Shown: piece after piece, positions 62,946 to 64,000 of the stretch
How the letters are laid out: every line of letters starts with the position of its first letter
Position numbering within the stretch: the first letter of the stretch is position 1
From: Sipunculus nudus
Lineage: Eukaryota > Annelida > Sipuncula > Golfingiida > Sipunculidae
Assembly: GCA_026874595.1 (NCBI GenBank)
Contig: JAPPUL010000081.1
Span: 444,501 to 508,500 of the forward strand
Direction of reading: 5' to 3'
Length of the DNA stretch: 64,000 nt
Notes under the pieces: generated by a model
Told to the model about the DNA's origin: nothing
What the model saw: only the letters and a program-made list of their open reading frames with translations
Databases searched by the model: none
Translations under genes and position numbers: made by a program

Positions 62946-64000
62946 ATGAATAATAGTTTTGAATCTTACAATGAACCTAAAACTTTAGAAAGTAATAATT
63001 CAAGCAACATGGATGATAACGCTAGTAACAAGAAAAATTCTAAAACTATTAAGGCTCTTAAGTTTGCTATCGGGAATATTATCGATGATGAGACTTTGCC
63101 TTATTTTGTCTATAAAAAAAAAACTATCCTTAGGTATCTACTGCTTGCATTGGATAACGTTTGTCGGGACTTTGAAAATTACGATATCGTTCTTATTAAA
63201 ATAAAACCTCTTCATGATGTTGGTTGGTCTCAAATACAAAGTATTCGCAGGCAAATATTAAAAATTGCTAAGCTAATACCTGCTATCGCTTTTATAGAAA
63301 GAGCCGGCCTTAAAGAATACTATTTGGCATGTGCTTGTAACGAAATCTTTTTAACGCCATCTGCTACTTTGGATATAATTGGCATTCAGGCTGAGGTTTA
63401 CTTCCTTAAAGATTCTCTTGAACACATTGGCGTTGGTGCCGACTTTGTTAGTACTGGGCCTTATAAAACCTTTGCAGACTCCTTAACTCGTAGCTCTATG
63501 TCTGACGAACACAGGAGTATGTTACAAAGTATTTTAAAGAATTATTTAGATGAAATTAATAAGGATATTAACTTTTCAAGAGCTTCTCTTACAAAACCTT
63601 TTAACGAAATTATAAACGATGGTCCTTTTAGTGCAAATGAGGCTTTGGAAGCTATGTTAGTCGATAAACTTATTTATCAGGAGAATATTGACTCTTTCCT
63701 TAAAGAACGTTTTAATAAATCTAAAGTCAAAGATATTCCTCTTAACTTGCCTAAACGGAGAAAATGTATTCTTAGACCTACTAAAAGTATTGCTATCCTT
63801 TATGCTCAAGGTAATATTTTGGATGAGAGCTCTCAAAAAGAAGCTCGTTATGATACTATAACTCAAAACGTATTCTTAAGAAGCCTTAAAAAGATTCGTA
63901 AGAATAAACGTATTAAAGCTTTGGTAATCCGTATTGACAGTCCGGGCGGCAGTGCTATCACTTCTGACATAATTTGGAATGCTGTTAGTAAGACTTCCGA
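62946..64000 (+). CDS. sppA: Protease IV / SppA-type signal peptide peptidase (3' end outside window)
   Basis: An open frame from ATG 62946 (or ATG 62931) with no stop to the end of the window, about 350 residues. It has the two-half S49 pattern: GPYKTFADSLTRSSMSDEHRSML supplies the general-base Lys of E. coli-type SppA, and IRIDSPGGSAITSDIIW in the second half the nucleophile Ser in SPGGS. It degrades signal peptides left in the membrane. The first 100 residues (Asn/Ser-rich start, then KTILRYLLLALDN) have no clear membrane anchor, unlike E. coli SppA. T-ending codons as in other plus genes of this block. Confidence 0.88.
   Translation, partial: MNNSFESYNEPKTLESNNSSNMDDNASNKKNSKTIKALKFAIGNIIDDETLPYFVYKKKTILRYLLLALDNVCRDFENYDIVLIKIKPLHDVGWSQIQSIRRQILKIAKLIPAIAFIERAGLKEYYLACACNEIFLTPSATLDIIGIQAEVYFLKDSLEHIGVGADFVSTGPYKTFADSLTRSSMSDEHRSMLQSILKNYLDEINKDINFSRASLTKPFNEIINDGPFSANEALEAMLVDKLIYQENIDSFLKERFNKSKVKDIPLNLPKRRKCILRPTKSIAILYAQGNILDESSQKEARYDTITQNVFLRSLKKIRKNKRIKALVIRIDSPGGSAITSDIIWNAVSKTS

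Overview
The window is a stretch of low-G+C chromosome from a bacterium with an outer membrane and flagella, most likely a spirochaete. Evidence for this: a 286-residue FlaB-type flagellin, a FliD-like cap protein whose body resembles treponemal FliD, an uncoupled pair of phosphofructokinases in which one copy is of the trypanosome/spirochaete ATP type, a flagellin-modification (Maf/DUF115) protein, LolA-like and MlaE-like envelope proteins, two outer-membrane beta-barrels and at least six TPR proteins. Genus cannot be fixed from the sequence alone. No rRNA, tRNA, CRISPR array, prophage or insertion sequence was recognised. Two genes run off the ends: a DUF2225-like protein at the left, and a protease IV (SppA) at the right.

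Layout. 0-9.3 kb (+ strand): envelope/metabolic genes, NamZ-like muramidase, overlapping PPi- and ATP-type phosphofructokinases, ETF-quinone oxidoreductase, SecA. 9.3-18 kb (mostly -): TPR protein, MetG, a TonB-like protein (+), a GT4 glycosyltransferase, and an overlapping pair of beta-barrel genes, one carrying a ComEA-type helix-hairpin-helix tail. 18.4-20.9 kb: a giant exported TPR protein with a good promoter. 21-28.3 kb: rpsF-ssb-rpsR-rplI from a consensus promoter, then a 3 kb interruption (broken TPR gene, alanine dehydrogenase on the opposite strand, 1.1 kb without genes) before dnaB and mlaE. 28.3-34.1 kb (-): Maf, two unknowns (one with an SLBB domain), pgpA, pgsA, a RodZ-type HTH, LolA, FmdB. 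34.2-45.9 kb: TlyA, nadB-nadC-mtaB, SpoU methyltransferase, AlaC, a 30-residue basic ribosomal-type protein not long enough for routine ORF calling, DegT aminotransferase, YggS, and an unusual NERD-coiled coil-TM-TPR protein. 45.9-51 kb (+): ElbB, a repeat-rich lipoprotein, a REC-HATPase regulator, YpdA. 51-62.6 kb (-): RsfS, rhomboid protease, MgsA, (+) cysteine desulfurase, L31, Rho, FliD-like, FlaB, TPR. 62.9 kb to end (+): SppA.

How it works together. Glycolytic control (two PFKs, methylglyoxal synthase), NAD synthesis (NadB/NadC), phospholipid synthesis (PgsA then PgpA, overlapping genes), envelope traffic (SecA, LolA, MlaE, TonB-like) and motility (FlaB, FliD, Maf) are represented. 

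Two genome-wide oddities stand out. First, genes fall into two codon-usage classes (A/G-ending versus T/C-ending third positions) that depend on strand within blocks; the favoured strand flips about five times in 64 kb and the change is gradual inside genes at the borders. Second, perfect 9-18 bp tandem duplications are very frequent, both inside genes and between them. All identifications are from reading motifs; no database search was made.
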